The translations under genes and the position numbers were made by a program. The notes beneath the pieces are model-generated. The model saw only the letters and a program-made list of their open reading frames with translations, had not been told where the DNA came from and did not search any database. This document shows, in pieces, positions 55,914 through 63,709 of a DNA stretch of 64,000 nucleotides. The number at the start of each line of letters is the position of its first letter. Position 1 is the stretch's first letter. The stretch is from Amycolatopsis lexingtonensis (GTDB taxonomy: Bacteria > Actinomycetota > Actinomycetes > Mycobacteriales > Pseudonocardiaceae): NCBI RefSeq assembly GCF_014873755.1, contig NZ_JADBEG010000001.1, positions 188,501-252,500 on the forward strand, written 5' to 3'.

Positions 55914-56060
55914 GTGCCCACGCAGGGCGGCTACAGCCAGTACACGATGAACTGCGACATCGCGGTCGTCGACACCAGTGCGAACGGTCTCTGTGCCCAG
56001 GTGAAGGTCCTCGCCAACATCCGGACCCACCATCCCTCGTGTCCGGTTACCCTGCGATAG
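55914..56060 (+). pseudogene. Possible gene fragment, 3' end of a small cysteine-containing protein
   Basis: A 48-codon frame on the plus strand reads YSQYTMNCDIAVVDTSANGL and KVLANIRTHHPSCPVTL before its stop. It looks like the C-terminus of a real protein rather than random sequence, but no family is recognised and no upstream coding region is evident. Confidence 0.3.
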
Positions 56061-56083
56061 CTGGAAATAGTTGGTCAACTGTG

Positions 56084-56112
56084 TGTCCCCAGGCAGGATT
56101 CGAACCTGCAAC
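56084..56112 (-). pseudogene. tRNA 3'-end fragment
   Basis: On the minus strand GCAGG-TTCGAAT-CCTGC followed by CTGGGGACA is a complete T-arm plus 3' acceptor strand. No matching 5' half is present: the adjacent bases do not fold into an anticodon arm with a 7-base loop. It therefore looks like an att remnant left by an element that once used a tRNA gene. Confidence 0.6.
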
Positions 56113-56141
56113 ACCGACCTGAGGAGGGTGGTCGGCGGCAG

Positions 56142-56174
56142 CGACTATGGCCTCTACCTGCAACTATGTCCTCA
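56142..56174. repeat. att-like direct repeat, left copy
   Basis: Matches 29 of 33 bases of the sequence at 61319-61351 in the same orientation (shared core GGCCTCTACC and GCAACTAT). Looser similarity extends over roughly 85-140 bp, including the tRNA fragment just upstream. Confidence 0.7.
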
Positions 56175-56439
56175 TGAGTGTCGCTGCGCGCACCTGTAGC
56201 CCCGCTAGTTGACCCTGTTTCGCGTCACGTCTGACGTCACAGAAAAATCGGTCGAGGGCCCGTGCGTGTCGTGCTCGTCGCGCACGCGACGGGCACGAGT
56301 AAACGGCTACTTACTGGGACTTGGGGGTGTCGTCGTTCCCAACGTGTATCGGTTGCGGCTCGCCCAGGTTGCTGAGGTCGGCGGCGAGGTTGTTGGCGGA
56401 GAGGAGGGTGGGCCGGCCCGGTGAGTGCCACACACAGAA

Positions 56440-56467
56440 GCCGTCCGGCGATCACTCGCCGGACGGC
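56440..56467 (-). terminator. Terminator of the vWA-nuclease gene
   Basis: GCCGTCCGGCGA and TCGCCGGACGGC form a perfect 12-bp stem with a 4-base loop, 6 bases beyond the stop codon of the gene transcribed toward it. No T-tract. Confidence 0.7.
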
Positions 56468-56473
56468 CCGGGT

Positions 56474-58789
56474 TCAGGTGGGTCTCGGCCGGGTCTGTGC
56501 CACGATCGAGGCCAACGGCAGCAGGGCGAACTCGGGGACTCTGGCCCAGCCCGGATCAGTCCGCGTCAGCCAGTCGTCGGCGACGAGTACGCGGCAGCCG
56601 AGGTCGAGCAGGGCCTGCGTCTCCTGCTGTGCGTCGATACGGTATGGGCAATCTCGAGCGGCGTGCGCCGGAGCGTCCGTCAGCACAAGGACCGATTGCG
56701 GGCCGATGTCGGTGACGAGCTCCCGACAACGCCGCATCGCGTCTTCGAGAGCTTCTTCGATGTCCCAGCCGTTCCCCAGCGGCAGGTCCTCCGCAGCGTT
56801 GAGAGCATCGGCGAGGGCGGGAAACGGTCCGAGCGAACAGAGGAGGAAGGGTTCGTTACCGGCGTGGTCGGCGTAGGCGATGACACGAAATTCGTCGTAG
56901 GCAGCGTCGAGCACGCCGTCGAGCAGTGATTCCTGCGCCCGAAGGAGCCGGCCTGCCATGCTCTTCGTCCGATCCACGACAAGGACGAGGCCGGGGGGCG
57001 GTGCGTGCATGGTGCGGCCCGGCGGGGTGATCACTTCCCGGATGGTGTTCGAGAAAGCCTCGGGAACGTTGCCCGGCCGGAACTGCTCGGCGAGGCGGAC
57101 TCGCGCCCACGCGTTGCCGTATTCGGAGTCGGGATCACTTTCCTGGCGGTAGTCGCAGTGGTTGACGACCCAGGTCACCTCCGGTCGCAGGCCCGTCGCA
57201 TAGCGGTCGGCGACGCCCAGGGCGGTCGAAGAGCGGGTCTCACCAGGGTGGCTGCCGTGCGGCATCTTGATGCGGTCCTTGGCCTCGACGACGACCAGTT
57301 CCCGGCGGTGCGGCCGCGGGGTCGACACGGTGACGTCCGGTGTCAGCTCGCCGTCCGCAGTGCGGCACCGGGGCTCGTGCCACACGTCCAAGGTCAGGCG
57401 CGGCTCCCTTCGGTGCTTTAGGCGGCAGGCCGGTTCGTCCGCGGCTCCTTGCGACAGCACCCACACCCCGTCTGGTCCGGGAGCACCGACCAGGTGCGGC
57501 ACCCAGCCACCTTGTTCGCAAACGTCGATGGTGGTGCAGAGCACCCATACCTCGTAGAGCAGGTCCCTCTGGCGCCAAAGCGGGAGATTGAGGAATTCTT
57601 CGAAGGACTCCAGGAATTCAGTTACGTCAGCGGTTCCGGTCGGGCGGAAGACCTCCGAAGCCAGCCAGTCGGCTGCTTCGCGGGCCGCGTCGGCCAGCGT
57701 GGCAAGCCAGGCGGTGAGAGCAGCCGGATCGGCGAACTCAGGCTCGAGCTGTTGACGAGAGCGGGGTCTCGACCGGCCGCGGTGCCATTGCGCGACGAAG
57801 CCGGCCAGGGCACCCACCGCCGTCCCATGACGATTTGTTGCCTCCAGGGCAACCGGCTGCAAGTCATAATCGAGGCCCAGGTCGAGGCGGCTTTCGACGT
57901 CCGTGACCGAGGCCGGCTCCGCTTCGGTGGTGATCACCCGCGAGGTCCGGTAGCGCTCGACCTCCAATTCGACCCGTCGGGCAACGTCGTCCGGCCGATC
58001 GGTGAGGAACAGTTCGTTGGTAAGGTTGGGGGTGTCCGTCGGCAGGAGATCGATGTGGGCAAGGTGGATTCGGACGACCCACCGGGCGACCGAGACCAGC
58101 CGTTCCCCGGCCGCGGTGGCGGCTGCCAGGGCATCGGCAGCGCTTTCCCAGCCCGCTGGGGCGAGGGCAGGTTCAAGGTGGGCGTCGTCACCGGCCATGC
58201 GAGAGGCGACCTCGGGCCGGATCCAGGCAAGTGCTAGCAGACCATCCAGGAGCCGGATTCCGCTACTCGAACTGATCGGCCAGCTTCCGTAGAAGGCACC
58301 GTTGTCGACCACGGTGAACGATCGCAGCGCATCGTGGTCGATGCGGCCGATTTCGAAAGTCGTGAGGCGTTGCTCAAGTTTTCGTATCCGCTCGATGAAC
58401 TCCGGGCTGATGACCAGTTGTTGCTCGTCCACGTCGGCTCGCTGGAGCCGGAAGGTTTCATTCGTCCCGCTGGTCGTCGCGGAATAGCGAGTCAGGTAAC
58501 GGTAGATCTCGTCGATCATGGCGACGAAGCGGCCACCGCAGCGCATGACTTCGTTGAGCAGAGCGCCCGCTGTAGGTGCGGCGTCGGCCAACTGTTCCGC
58601 GGCCGCCTTCCGGAGAAAAGCGGCCCGGTTGGGCGTTTGCCGTGGGACCCTGCGGTCCAGGGCGGCGAACGTCATCCCGAACGCCGAGAACAGGTCGTCA
58701 ATAACGTCCCGTTCGTTCTTGCCGGTGCCTAATTCCAGAGCCTCGACGACTAAAATGGCCAATTCTTCGCGAATCTGTTCGTCGCTCAT
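56474..58789 (-). CDS. PD-(D/E)xK-like nuclease and vWA domain protein
   Basis: A 771-residue cytoplasmic protein of unrecognised family. The N-terminal 450 residues are helix-rich without known motifs. A central stretch, TPDVTVSTPRPHRRELVVVE followed by AKDRIKMPHG, has the PD...ExK layout of restriction-type nucleases. The C-terminal about 180 residues are a von Willebrand A domain: LVLVVDRTKSMAGRL is a MIDAS-type DxTxS motif and SVLVLTDAPAH carries the later aspartate. ATG at MSDEQIREE. Divergent, about 60 bp apart, from an SRPBCC-hydrolase fusion; both lie inside att-like repeats, so a paired defence function is plausible but unproven. Confidence 0.75.
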   Translation of the reverse strand: MSDEQIREELAILVVEALELGTGKNERDVIDDLFSAFGMTFAALDRRVPRQTPNRAAFLRKAAAEQLADAAPTAGALLNEVMRCGGRFVAMIDEIYRYLTRYSATTSGTNETFRLQRADVDEQQLVISPEFIERIRKLEQRLTTFEIGRIDHDALRSFTVVDNGAFYGSWPISSSSGIRLLDGLLALAWIRPEVASRMAGDDAHLEPALAPAGWESAADALAAATAAGERLVSVARWVVRIHLAHIDLLPTDTPNLTNELFLTDRPDDVARRVELEVERYRTSRVITTEAEPASVTDVESRLDLGLDYDLQPVALEATNRHGTAVGALAGFVAQWHRGRSRPRSRQQLEPEFADPAALTAWLATLADAAREAADWLASEVFRPTGTADVTEFLESFEEFLNLPLWRQRDLLYEVWVLCTTIDVCEQGGWVPHLVGAPGPDGVWVLSQGAADEPACRLKHRREPRLTLDVWHEPRCRTADGELTPDVTVSTPRPHRRELVVVEAKDRIKMPHGSHPGETRSSTALGVADRYATGLRPEVTWVVNHCDYRQESDPDSEYGNAWARVRLAEQFRPGNVPEAFSNTIREVITPPGRTMHAPPPGLVLVVDRTKSMAGRLLRAQESLLDGVLDAAYDEFRVIAYADHAGNEPFLLCSLGPFPALADALNAAEDLPLGNGWDIEEALEDAMRRCRELVTDIGPQSVLVLTDAPAHAARDCPYRIDAQQETQALLDLGCRVLVADDWLTRTDPGWARVPEFALLPLASIVAQTRPRPT

Positions 58790-58847
58790 GGAGCGATGAT
58801 AGCCTTGTTTTTGTCCTCGGTACCGGTGAGTGCAGCTGGAGGGCCGC

Positions 58848-60581
58848 ATGGTGGCGGATGAAGGGGCGTACGTCGCGCGCCGCGGACTCGACGTCCCAGC
58901 GGAGGCGGCGTGGCAGGTGCTGAGCACCCGAGTTGGAATGCGACGCTGGCTCGCTGATCCGTCCCATCCAGGCATGGAAGTCGGTGCGCCTTTTCCCCGC
59001 AAAGGGAGTGTGTCGGGGCGAATCGAGGGTGTCGGGCCGGGTGCCGTCTTCCAGGTATGTTTCCCCGGAGGTGAACGGGCCTCTCTGGCAATCCGAGCCG
59101 ACCGCAAAGGCAGCGAACTCGTCGTGACCGCTCAGGGTGGCGACGGCGCCGCGGCCGAGGGGTGGTCCGCCGTCCTGACCGGAGCCGAATACCTGATCGA
59201 CGAGGTGCGCAAGCGTCGCCGTGCGAGACAGGCCGTTGTGGTCGTCCACGGGATCGGGAGCCAGCGACCGATGGCGACCCTCAGGCGGTTCACGGACGCG
59301 CTAGTCAGCCCCGGTGAGATGTGGAGCAAACCGGACCGGGTTTCCCGGTCGTACGAACTGCGGCGACATCAGTTGCGGCGCACGCACCATCGACCTCGCA
59401 CGGACATCTTCGAGCTCTACTGGGCGGACAAGGTTCCCGGGACGAAGCTTAGGCACATTACCGCGTGGCTCCGTTCGTTGATGCTGCGCCGGCCGGCCGA
59501 CATCAGCCGTCGGCTGCGCCCGGTTTTCTACCTCTCCTACGGTGTGCTCCTCACGTTGGTGATCGCCGCTGTGCTGCTGGTCATCGCTGTGGGTGTCGAC
59601 GGGGTGAGCCGGCTTTTTTCCGATGTGGCGGGTCTCGCGAAGATCGGCTGGGTCGGCCTTCTGTTGTCGGTCGGCGGCGCCGCGGTGAACGCGGTGATCA
59701 TCTCGACTCTCGGTGACGCGGCCCGGTATTTCGACGACGCACCTGACAACATCGCCGTCCGTCAGTCCATCCGCGACAGTGGGATGTCGTTGCTGCGCAG
59801 GCTGCACACGGAAGGGAGGTACGATCGGATCGTCATCGTGGGACATTCCTTGGGCAGTGTGATCGGCTATGACCTGATCTGCCGGTACTGGCTGGAGGTG
59901 CACCGGTCCCACGGTCGGCCGCTGGTTGTCCGGCAAGCTGCTCGGAAGGAGTTCACCGGTTGGCTCGGCAAACCGATCGCCACGCAGGGCGAGTCGGACG
60001 GCTACCGGAAGGCGCAACGTGATCTCTGGTGCGAGTACCGCCGGTTGGGTCAACCTTGGCTCATCACGGATCTAGTCACCGTGGGCAGTCCGTTGACCTA
60101 TGCGGATACGTTGATGGCCCGGTCGCCGTATGAGCTACGTACTCGAATCGCCCAGTTCGAACTGCCGGTGTGCCCGCCTCGGTGCGCTGGCGACGAGCTC
60201 ACCATGGACGAGAAGTACCTCGTGGACGGGCACGTGCGGTCGATCAAGGTGCTGACATCCGGAGCGCCATTCGCGGTGGTGCGCTGGACGAACCTGTACT
60301 TTCCGGCGCGATGGCTGGTCTTCGGGGATCCGATCGGTGGTCCGCTGGCGTCGGTTCTGGGCTGCGGGATCAAGGACGTCTCGGTGACGACGTCACCCTG
60401 GGTCCGCCGCCGGACACCGTTGGCGCACACGGCCTATTGGCGCCGACCGGCAGGCGACGAGAAGGCCGGGGCCACGCGAGCACTGCTCGAAGCGATCGGT
60501 CTGGATTCGGGCCGATGGCTCGATGAGCACGTGAACCGGATGCCGTGGGAGTACTCAGTCGCAGAGGAGACCGGTCCGTGA
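58848..60581 (+). CDS. SRPBCC-transmembrane-alpha/beta-hydrolase fusion
   Basis: A 577-residue protein. Residues 5-120 resemble an SRPBCC/AHSA1 ligand-binding domain (VPAEAAWQVLSTRVGMRRWL, GRIEGVGPGAVFQVCF, SAVLTGAEYLIDEV). Residues 125-577 form an alpha/beta hydrolase: oxyanion strand VVVVHGIGSQRP, nucleophile Ser334 in IVIVGHSLGSVIGYDL, and VDGHVRSIK near the end for the histidine. Two transmembrane helices (about 227-250 and 267-287) are inserted before the nucleophile, anchoring it in the membrane. A membrane lipase effector is conceivable. ATG follows CTGGAGGG. Confidence 0.75.
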   Translation: MVADEGAYVARRGLDVPAEAAWQVLSTRVGMRRWLADPSHPGMEVGAPFPRKGSVSGRIEGVGPGAVFQVCFPGGERASLAIRADRKGSELVVTAQGGDGAAAEGWSAVLTGAEYLIDEVRKRRRARQAVVVVHGIGSQRPMATLRRFTDALVSPGEMWSKPDRVSRSYELRRHQLRRTHHRPRTDIFELYWADKVPGTKLRHITAWLRSLMLRRPADISRRLRPVFYLSYGVLLTLVIAAVLLVIAVGVDGVSRLFSDVAGLAKIGWVGLLLSVGGAAVNAVIISTLGDAARYFDDAPDNIAVRQSIRDSGMSLLRRLHTEGRYDRIVIVGHSLGSVIGYDLICRYWLEVHRSHGRPLVVRQAARKEFTGWLGKPIATQGESDGYRKAQRDLWCEYRRLGQPWLITDLVTVGSPLTYADTLMARSPYELRTRIAQFELPVCPPRCAGDELTMDEKYLVDGHVRSIKVLTSGAPFAVVRWTNLYFPARWLVFGDPIGGPLASVLGCGIKDVSVTTSPWVRRRTPLAHTAYWRRPAGDEKAGATRALLEAIGLDSGRWLDEHVNRMPWEYSVAEETGP

Positions 60582-61079
60582 TGTCAGGCGTAGTGACAGT
60601 CGTGATCCGGAGAGCGGCAATCAGGCCGGGGCGTCTAGAGCAATTAGCGTGCAGGGCCGCGAACTCCGTGAGCCAGTGCGTGACCAGCAGTGCCGGCCGA
60701 CCTTTCGCCGTCTCCACGACGTCGGCCACCAACGCCGACGAAGGGAACGGGCATCGCGCCGTGCTGCGGTGCAAGAGGTGGCTGCGTACCTTGCTGACGA
60801 GGACGCGGATGACTAGAACTTCACCGACGCCGCCGTCCGTGGGACGTGGTGATGGCAGCGTGGAGCCTGGCCGCGCTGGCGGCATCAGCTGTCACGGCCC
60901 TGGGGGAGGCAACGGGTCGTACGCCATTCGAGGCGTTGCGCTCGATCGATGGCGGTAACGTCGACGAGGATTCACGCCGACTACAGCGATCACGAGCATG
61001 CCGACTGATCGCGCCGTTGTCCCTCAACTGCGACAGTGAGCATCCGTACGTCGCTTCGGCCATCCGCTTCTCGGCGTGA
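60582..61079. other. Ambiguous coding stretch after the hydrolase fusion
   Basis: A plus-strand ORF starts at the ATG overlapping the hydrolase stop (60581-60958, 125 codons) but its composition is not protein-like. A minus-strand frame over about 60620-60800 has better GC3 and reads ALVADVVETAKGRPALLVTH, suggesting a remnant on that strand. Further on, a plus-strand frame at 60852-61079 (75 codons, MAAWSLAALAASAVTALGEA then TGRTPFEALRSIDGG) might encode a small hydrophobic protein. I cannot decide between these. Confidence 0.35.
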
Positions 61080-61318
61080 GCGGACGTTCGCCGCGCTGCT
61101 TGCCTGGCTGGCCGTGGGGCCTGGAGGGGACGGCTTGGTGCCGCGTAATGACTCTTATGCGCTACTGCTGAAAGCGGTCCAGGTCAGACCGGACTGGTAG
61201 TGGGTACCATTGTGGTATTGAGGAGTCGGTGCTGGCGTAGTGCGGTCATCGTAGGCGCCCTCGACCCGGGCAGTTTCGAACTTGGGACACCTACTTTAGG
61301 AGAGTGGGTGACGGTGCC

Positions 61319-61351
61319 GACTAAGGCCTCTACCAGCAACTATAGCCTCAG
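61319..61351. repeat. att-like direct repeat, right copy
   Basis: Partner of 56142-56174 (29 of 33 bases identical). Upstream, CCCGGGCAGTTTCGAACTTG resembles a degraded version of the antisense tRNA fragment beside the left copy. About 5.2 kb separates the copies, enclosing the vWA-nuclease and SRPBCC-hydrolase genes. Confidence 0.7.
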
Positions 61352-61470
61352 GGTTGTGTCGCATGACGCCACAATTCACACGGCTGAACACGGTTTCGGG
61401 TCACGAAATGGGTCACGCGAGGGACGCCCTAAGTGTGTTGTAGAGCACAGAGTGCGAGGGCGTGTCGGTG

Positions 61471-61803
61471 TCAGTACGTGATCGGTTTGGGCGCCGGGAC
61501 CGTGGAGCTTCTCCCGGTCTGGTCCTGGGCCCCGGTGATGCGCGACGCGATGGTCGGATAAGGGCCGGTAGGCCGTTCCCCAGCCGATGCATCGGCCATG
61601 CTCAGCCACGGGAGGAGGTCTTGGTCGCCCTCGTGCTTGCCGACACCGTGCTTGTACGGCCGGTGCGTCGGCTCCGGGACGGAGACCTCGCGGTCGAGGC
61701 GGGCGATGAGGAATGCGCGCTTGCGGATCTGGGGTACGCCGTACTGCTCGGCGGAGGTCTTGCCGGTCGCGACGTGATAGCCCTCGCGCCGGAAGATCTC
61801 AGC
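61471..61803 (-). pseudogene. Truncated C5-cytosine DNA methyltransferase (dcm) remnant
   Basis: About 110 codons on the minus strand read IFRREGYHVATGKTSAEQYG then VPQIRKRAFLIARLDREVSV and PEPTH, the unmistakable region after motif VI of m5C methyltransferases (AxxYGVPQxRxRxFxIA). The catalytic PCQ loop, ENV motif and most of the target-recognition domain are missing, and upstream the frame dissolves into sequence of the neighbouring response-regulator region. It is a dead fragment, probably left by recombination at the island edge. Confidence 0.8.
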
Positions 61804-61900
61804 TCTGCGGCGGCTGGAAGTTGCGGGTGACGGTTGAAGGTCGGCCGGGGTCTGCCCGTCGCCGGCGCTTGAGACCGCGGCGGTCGCGCGAGCCGGCGGC

Positions 61901-62521
61901 TCAGATCCAGCCGCGGTCGCGCGCCAGCTTGGCCGCCAGGTGCCGGTTGCTGGTTCCGGTCTTGGCGATGGCCCTGGACAGGTAGTTGCGCACCGTGCCG
62001 GGCGACAGCGCCATCGACGAAGCCATCTCGGCCACGCTCGCAAAGCGCAGCGTTGCGGTGAGCACGTGCGCCTCCCGAGGGGTGAGCGGACTGCGCTCGT
62101 GAACCAGCGCGAGCACGGACAAATCGTGGTCGAGGGCAGGTTCCCCGCGCATGACGGAAACGATGGCGTCACGCAGTTGTTCGACCGTGACCGACTTTTG
62201 CAGGAACCCGGCCGCTCCGGCGTCGAGCGCCCGGCGCAGTTGCGCCGCATCACCCTGCGCGGTGAGCACTATCGCCTTGACGTCCGGATGGGTCCGCGTG
62301 ACGTGCCGGATCACCTCGATCCCGTCGGCGAAGGCCGGGGTGGGCGACAGCACCCGGTCCACGAGCAGCACGTCCGGGCGCAGCCTGGCGGTCTCGGTCA
62401 CCGCTTCGGCGCAGGTGGCCACCGACCCGACGATGTGGAGTTCGGGCTGCAGGCCGAGAAGCATGGTGAACGCATCCCGGACGAGCGCGTCGTCTTCCGC
62501 CAAGAGGATCCGGACGCTCAT
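61901..62521 (-). CDS. NarL/LuxR-type response regulator
   Basis: A 206-residue response regulator. Receiver: acidic pair in LLAEDDALVRDAF, phosphoacceptor aspartate in DVLLVDRVLSP, conserved lysine in GFLQKSVTV. HTH: LTPREAHVLTATLRFASVAE with MALSPGTVRNYLSRA. Its start overlaps the stop of the sensor kinase gene by four bases, so the two form a two-component system. The loop after the phosphoacceptor (SPTPAFADGIEV) is longer than usual. Confidence 0.92.
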   Translation of the reverse strand: MSVRILLAEDDALVRDAFTMLLGLQPELHIVGSVATCAEAVTETARLRPDVLLVDRVLSPTPAFADGIEVIRHVTRTHPDVKAIVLTAQGDAAQLRRALDAGAAGFLQKSVTVEQLRDAIVSVMRGEPALDHDLSVLALVHERSPLTPREAHVLTATLRFASVAEMASSMALSPGTVRNYLSRAIAKTGTSNRHLAAKLARDRGWI

Positions 62522-63624
62522 GCCGGCAGCCGCACAGTCAGTGTGGTGCCCGAACGGCGAGAGCCGAAGTCGAGGGAGCCACCCGCGGACTCGACCCTGC
62601 GGCGCAACCCCGTCAGTCCCGCGCCTTCGGAAGGGACGGAGCCGCCGGTACCGTTATCCTCGATGCGCACCTCATGGTGGCTCGCTGTGTTCGCGAACCG
62701 TATCTGGCAGAGGTGCGCACCGACGGAGTGCTTCACCACGTTGGTGAGCCCCTCACGGACCACCCACCGCAGCACCTCGACGCCGGCTGGCGGCTGGCCG
62801 AGCAGCACCATCTCGATCCCCCTGGCGTGCAGCAGCCCCGCTCCCGCACGCAGTTCGTCGTGGATGTCGGCGCGCTGGTCGCCGTTGATCACCTCACGAA
62901 CTCCGCGCAGGGCGTCGCGTGCGTCGGCGGACGCAGCAGCCAGTGCCGAGCGCACGTCCCCGTCCGCCTCGGCCGGCAGCCGGGCGGCAGCGACGTCGCA
63001 GTTCAGCGCGATGCGCACCAGGTCGTGGCTGAGGCTATCGTGCAGTTCGGCGGCCAACCGCAGCCGCTCTGCGTCGCCGGCGAGCCGTCGTACGTCGTCC
63101 TGGGCCGTATGCAGGTCGACGTAGACGCGGAGCACGCCGATCACTCCGGTCAGGACGACCGCGAACCCGGCGAGCATCAGCGCGAATTCACCCGTCCTGG
63201 GCAGGTCGTGCCCCTGCACCCGGGCAGCGACGAACACGCCGGCGAACACGGCGGCGGCGGCCGCCGGCCTGGCCGGACCACGCAACGAGAGCAGCAGTCC
63301 GGACAGCAGGAAGAACGGAGCGGTGTACAGCCACCTGTCGGTCAGCACCGGGGTCAGCGCGATCGATCCGATCACCACGCCGCCGAGGGCCACCGGGGCC
63401 GCGGCCCGCTGTGGCGGCGGGATGGAGACCCAGCAGACGCTCGCGGTGCACGCCGCGACCACCAGCGCCAGCGGCACTCCGACCAGAGTCCGCGGAGACG
63501 ACCAGCCCAAGGAGGTGATCGCCCCGATCACCGGGTCCGCCACGGTCGCGGTGGACAGCACGGCGGCCAGCCTTGCGGCGGCCAGCCACCGCAACGGCCG
63601 GTCTCCGTTCCCCGCGCTCCCCAC
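62518..63624 (-). CDS. HisKA_3-type sensor histidine kinase
   Basis: A 368-residue membrane kinase. About five hydrophobic helices occupy residues 10-175; no extracellular sensor domain is visible. The dimerisation/phosphoacceptor segment is LAAELHDSLSHDLVRIA, the ATPase N box REGLTNVVKHS and the G box VRIEDNGTGG. It is co-transcribed with the downstream NarL-type regulator. Such pairs commonly respond to membrane or cell-wall stress in actinomycetes; the signal here is unknown. Confidence 0.92.
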   Translation of the reverse strand: MGSAGNGDRPLRWLAAARLAAVLSTATVADPVIGAITSLGWSSPRTLVGVPLALVVAACTASVCWVSIPPPQRAAAPVALGGVVIGSIALTPVLTDRWLYTAPFFLLSGLLLSLRGPARPAAAAAVFAGVFVAARVQGHDLPRTGEFALMLAGFAVVLTGVIGVLRVYVDLHTAQDDVRRLAGDAERLRLAAELHDSLSHDLVRIALNCDVAAARLPAEADGDVRSALAAASADARDALRGVREVINGDQRADIHDELRAGAGLLHARGIEMVLLGQPPAGVEVLRWVVREGLTNVVKHSVGAHLCQIRFANTASHHEVRIEDNGTGGSVPSEGAGLTGLRRRVESAGGSLDFGSRRSGTTLTVRLPA

Positions 63625-63669
63625 ACCGGAAACGATACGCAGCGCAGGAGGAGGTAGTACAGGTCAGCA

Positions 63670-63691
63670 AGGTGACAAGGCGTGGTCACCT
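63670..63691. terminator. Hairpin downstream of the LLM gene
   Basis: AGGTGAC and GTCACCT (8-base loop) lie 18 bases past the stop of the minus-strand luciferase-family gene; a modest stem that could also be an operator for the kinase operon. Confidence 0.4.
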
Positions 63692-63709
63692 GCGTAGATG
63701 GGGTCTCGT

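Larger units (their letters stand above)
55610..56473. other. Gene-poor stretch with remnants upstream of the CBASS operon
   Basis: About 860 bases without a convincing gene. It contains the probable CBASS promoter, a 48-codon protein fragment, a tRNA 3'-end fragment, one copy of the att-like repeat and the terminator of the vWA gene (each listed separately). Frames are short and uneven, as expected of decayed mobile DNA. Confidence 0.6.
48870..61850. mobile_element. Integrated genomic island next to tRNA-Leu
   Basis: Beginning directly after tRNA-Leu the gene content changes to integrase, two AbrB-like proteins, a CBASS operon, a second candidate defence pair and a broken methyltransferase. 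From about 51 kb the third-position GC bias is visibly weaker than in the flanks. Right boundary placed by the dcm remnant and the return of ordinary chromosomal genes at about 61.9 kb. No full second copy of the tRNA 3' end was found at the right side, so the island is probably composite or decayed. Confidence 0.7.

Noticed and set aside
56084..56170. Complete second tRNA gene on the minus strand
   Set aside because: Only the T-arm and 3' acceptor half are present; no acceptor 5' strand, D-arm or 7-base anticodon loop.
60581..60958. 125-codon frame coupled by ATGA to the hydrolase fusion
   Set aside because: Third codon positions are not GC-biased and the protein has no structure-like pattern; kept only as an ambiguous region.
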